This document shows positions 6,692 to 7,188 of a DNA stretch of 7,188 bases, in pieces (position 1 is the first letter of the stretch; each line of letters starts with the position of its first letter). A model generated the notes under the pieces. It was not told the origin of the DNA. It searched no databases and was given only the letters and a program-made list of their open reading frames with translations. Made by a program: the position numbers and the translations under genes. Source of the stretch: Erythrobacter sp. (lineage in GTDB: Bacteria > Pseudomonadota > Alphaproteobacteria > Sphingomonadales > Sphingomonadaceae). The stretch covers positions 1-7,188 of the forward strand of contig JABSPI010000242.1 in the NCBI GenBank assembly GCA_013214365.1. Direction: 5' to 3'.

Positions 6692-6729
6692 GGGCCGCTG
6701 CGGGGACACTCGCAGCGGCCCTTTTCTTT
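6692..6729 (+). terminator. intrinsic terminator of the rpsB-tsf operon
   Basis: GGGCCGCTGCG (6692-6702) pairs perfectly over 11 bp with CGCAGCGGCCC (6711-6721) around an 8-nt loop. TTTTCTTT (6722-6729) follows at once. Stem, loop and T-run have classical proportions, and the site is 26 nt downstream of the tsf stop codon. Confidence 0.95.
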
Positions 6730-6926
6730 GCCGGTAAGCGGCGCGCATGCGCGGCGGGGTGAATTGGGGGTTTAGTTGATGAAACACATCCACACCCCCC
6801 GCATCTTGGGTCAGCATCAACACACGACCTTTGCGCAGGGGCAGTGGTTACGGTGGGCGTATTGGGCCCTGCGGTGCACAAAAGCCCCCAAGGCGGAAAG
6901 CTAGCAGGCGCGGGCCATGTAGGAAA
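6730..6926. other. post-tsf spacer with an inverted repeat and a weak 41-codon frame
   Basis: No recognisable gene. A 7-bp inverted repeat GTTGATG (6775-6781) / CATCAAC (6815-6821) encloses an inner ACCC (6794-6797) / GGGT (6808-6811) pairing. An open frame of 41 codons starts within the left arm (ATG6779, GGGGG 8 nt upstream) and ends with TAG at 6902-6904. Its product is His-rich at the N-terminus and Trp-rich near the middle, resembles nothing known, and may be accidental. The structured stretch could also belong to a small RNA. Confidence 0.25.
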
Positions 6927-7058
6927 ATGCTTGTGGGCGCGGCGGTGAGTCTGTTGGCCTTCGCCGGAACGGCGCTATGCCTAAAAGCCATCACGCCGTT
7001 CTTGGCGCGGTCCGCCCTCAAGCTTAGACGACAGGCTGGCGCCAAGGGCAACCCGTAA
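6927..7058 (+). CDS. possible 43-residue single-pass membrane protein
   Basis: This small frame encodes one hydrophobic helix (about residues 2-25) followed by a basic tail with several Arg and Lys residues, ending KGNP. Codon third positions are GC-rich, like the surrounding genes. AGGA at 6921-6924 is only 2 nt from ATG6927 but 8 nt from GTG6933, so the start may be the GTG, which gives 41 residues. Nine nt after the TAA a bulged stem, AGC-gg-AGCC-tttt-GGCT-GCT (7067-7086), could stop transcription, but no T-run follows. The function is unknown and the gene itself is uncertain. Confidence 0.33.
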   Translation: MLVGAAVSLLAFAGTALCLKAITPFLARSALKLRRQAGAKGNP

Positions 7059-7188
7059 GACCCCTCAGCGGAGCCTTTTGGCTGCTCTAAATATGATCGA
7101 ACAGCAATGTAATGGTCCCTTGGTAACCACCGATCCTCCGGGTCAAAGTGTGCCAGTCAAAGCGTAAGAGATTTTCCAGCGATCACAA
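7059..7188. other. unassigned 3' end of window
   Basis: Apart from the bulged stem at 7067-7086 and a pair of GTCAAAG 7-mers (7142-7148, 7156-7162), nothing was recognised here. There is no start of pyrH, the gene that commonly follows tsf, and no tRNA-like fold. Confidence 0.3.

Noticed and set aside
7142..7162. Two GTCAAAG 7-mers with a 14-nt period
   Set aside because: Only two short copies, no associated gene or promoter with correct spacing was found; this is within chance for the window size.

Overview
The window looks like chromosomal DNA from an alphaproteobacterium, most likely a sphingomonad of the Erythrobacter type. The evidence is the moderately high GC content, the short phosphatidylserine decarboxylase with a Gly-Ser-Arg processing site next to pssA, a ribosomal protein S2 with an Ala/Glu/Pro-rich tail, and an operator built from GTTC-N7-GTTC repeats, which is the alphaproteobacterial LexA box. 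The taxonomic call is inference from protein and motif character; no database search was possible.

Layout. Positions 39-1217 (+) encode a long-form beta-ketoacyl-ACP synthase III. It overlaps tail to tail by 40 nt with a gene on the opposite strand (1178-2308) for a polytopic PAP2-family protein of the inositolphosphorylceramide-synthase (Aur1-like) type. That gene is clearly lower in GC than its surroundings and may be an acquisition. A 137-nt divergent spacer with small repeats leads into psd (2446-3204) and pssA (3236-4093), which are 31 nt apart and presumably co-transcribed. PssA makes phosphatidylserine and Psd decarboxylates it to phosphatidylethanolamine. With the ketosynthase and the PAP2 enzyme, the left half is an envelope-lipid neighbourhood.

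The middle (4094-4858) separates the lipid genes from the translation genes. It holds a small reverse-strand gene for a 98-residue single-pass membrane protein (4164-4460). Beyond its start are three consecutive GTTC-N7-GTTC boxes (4572-4586, 4596-4610, 4629-4643), read here as a triple LexA/SOS operator. Next come a 21-codon reading frame with a consensus Shine-Dalgarno sequence (4706-4771) and a structured leader before rpsB. This divergent SOS-like control region beside rpsB is the most unusual thing in the window. The likeliest damage-inducible product is the small membrane protein or the micro-ORF.

The right half is the rpsB-tsf operon (ribosomal protein S2 and elongation factor Ts). It has a 9-bp stem-loop between the two genes and ends in a textbook intrinsic terminator at 6692-6729. 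The last ~460 nt hold no gene that can be assigned with confidence: two very small possible reading frames and some inverted repeats. pyrH, which often follows tsf in this group, is not present before the window ends.
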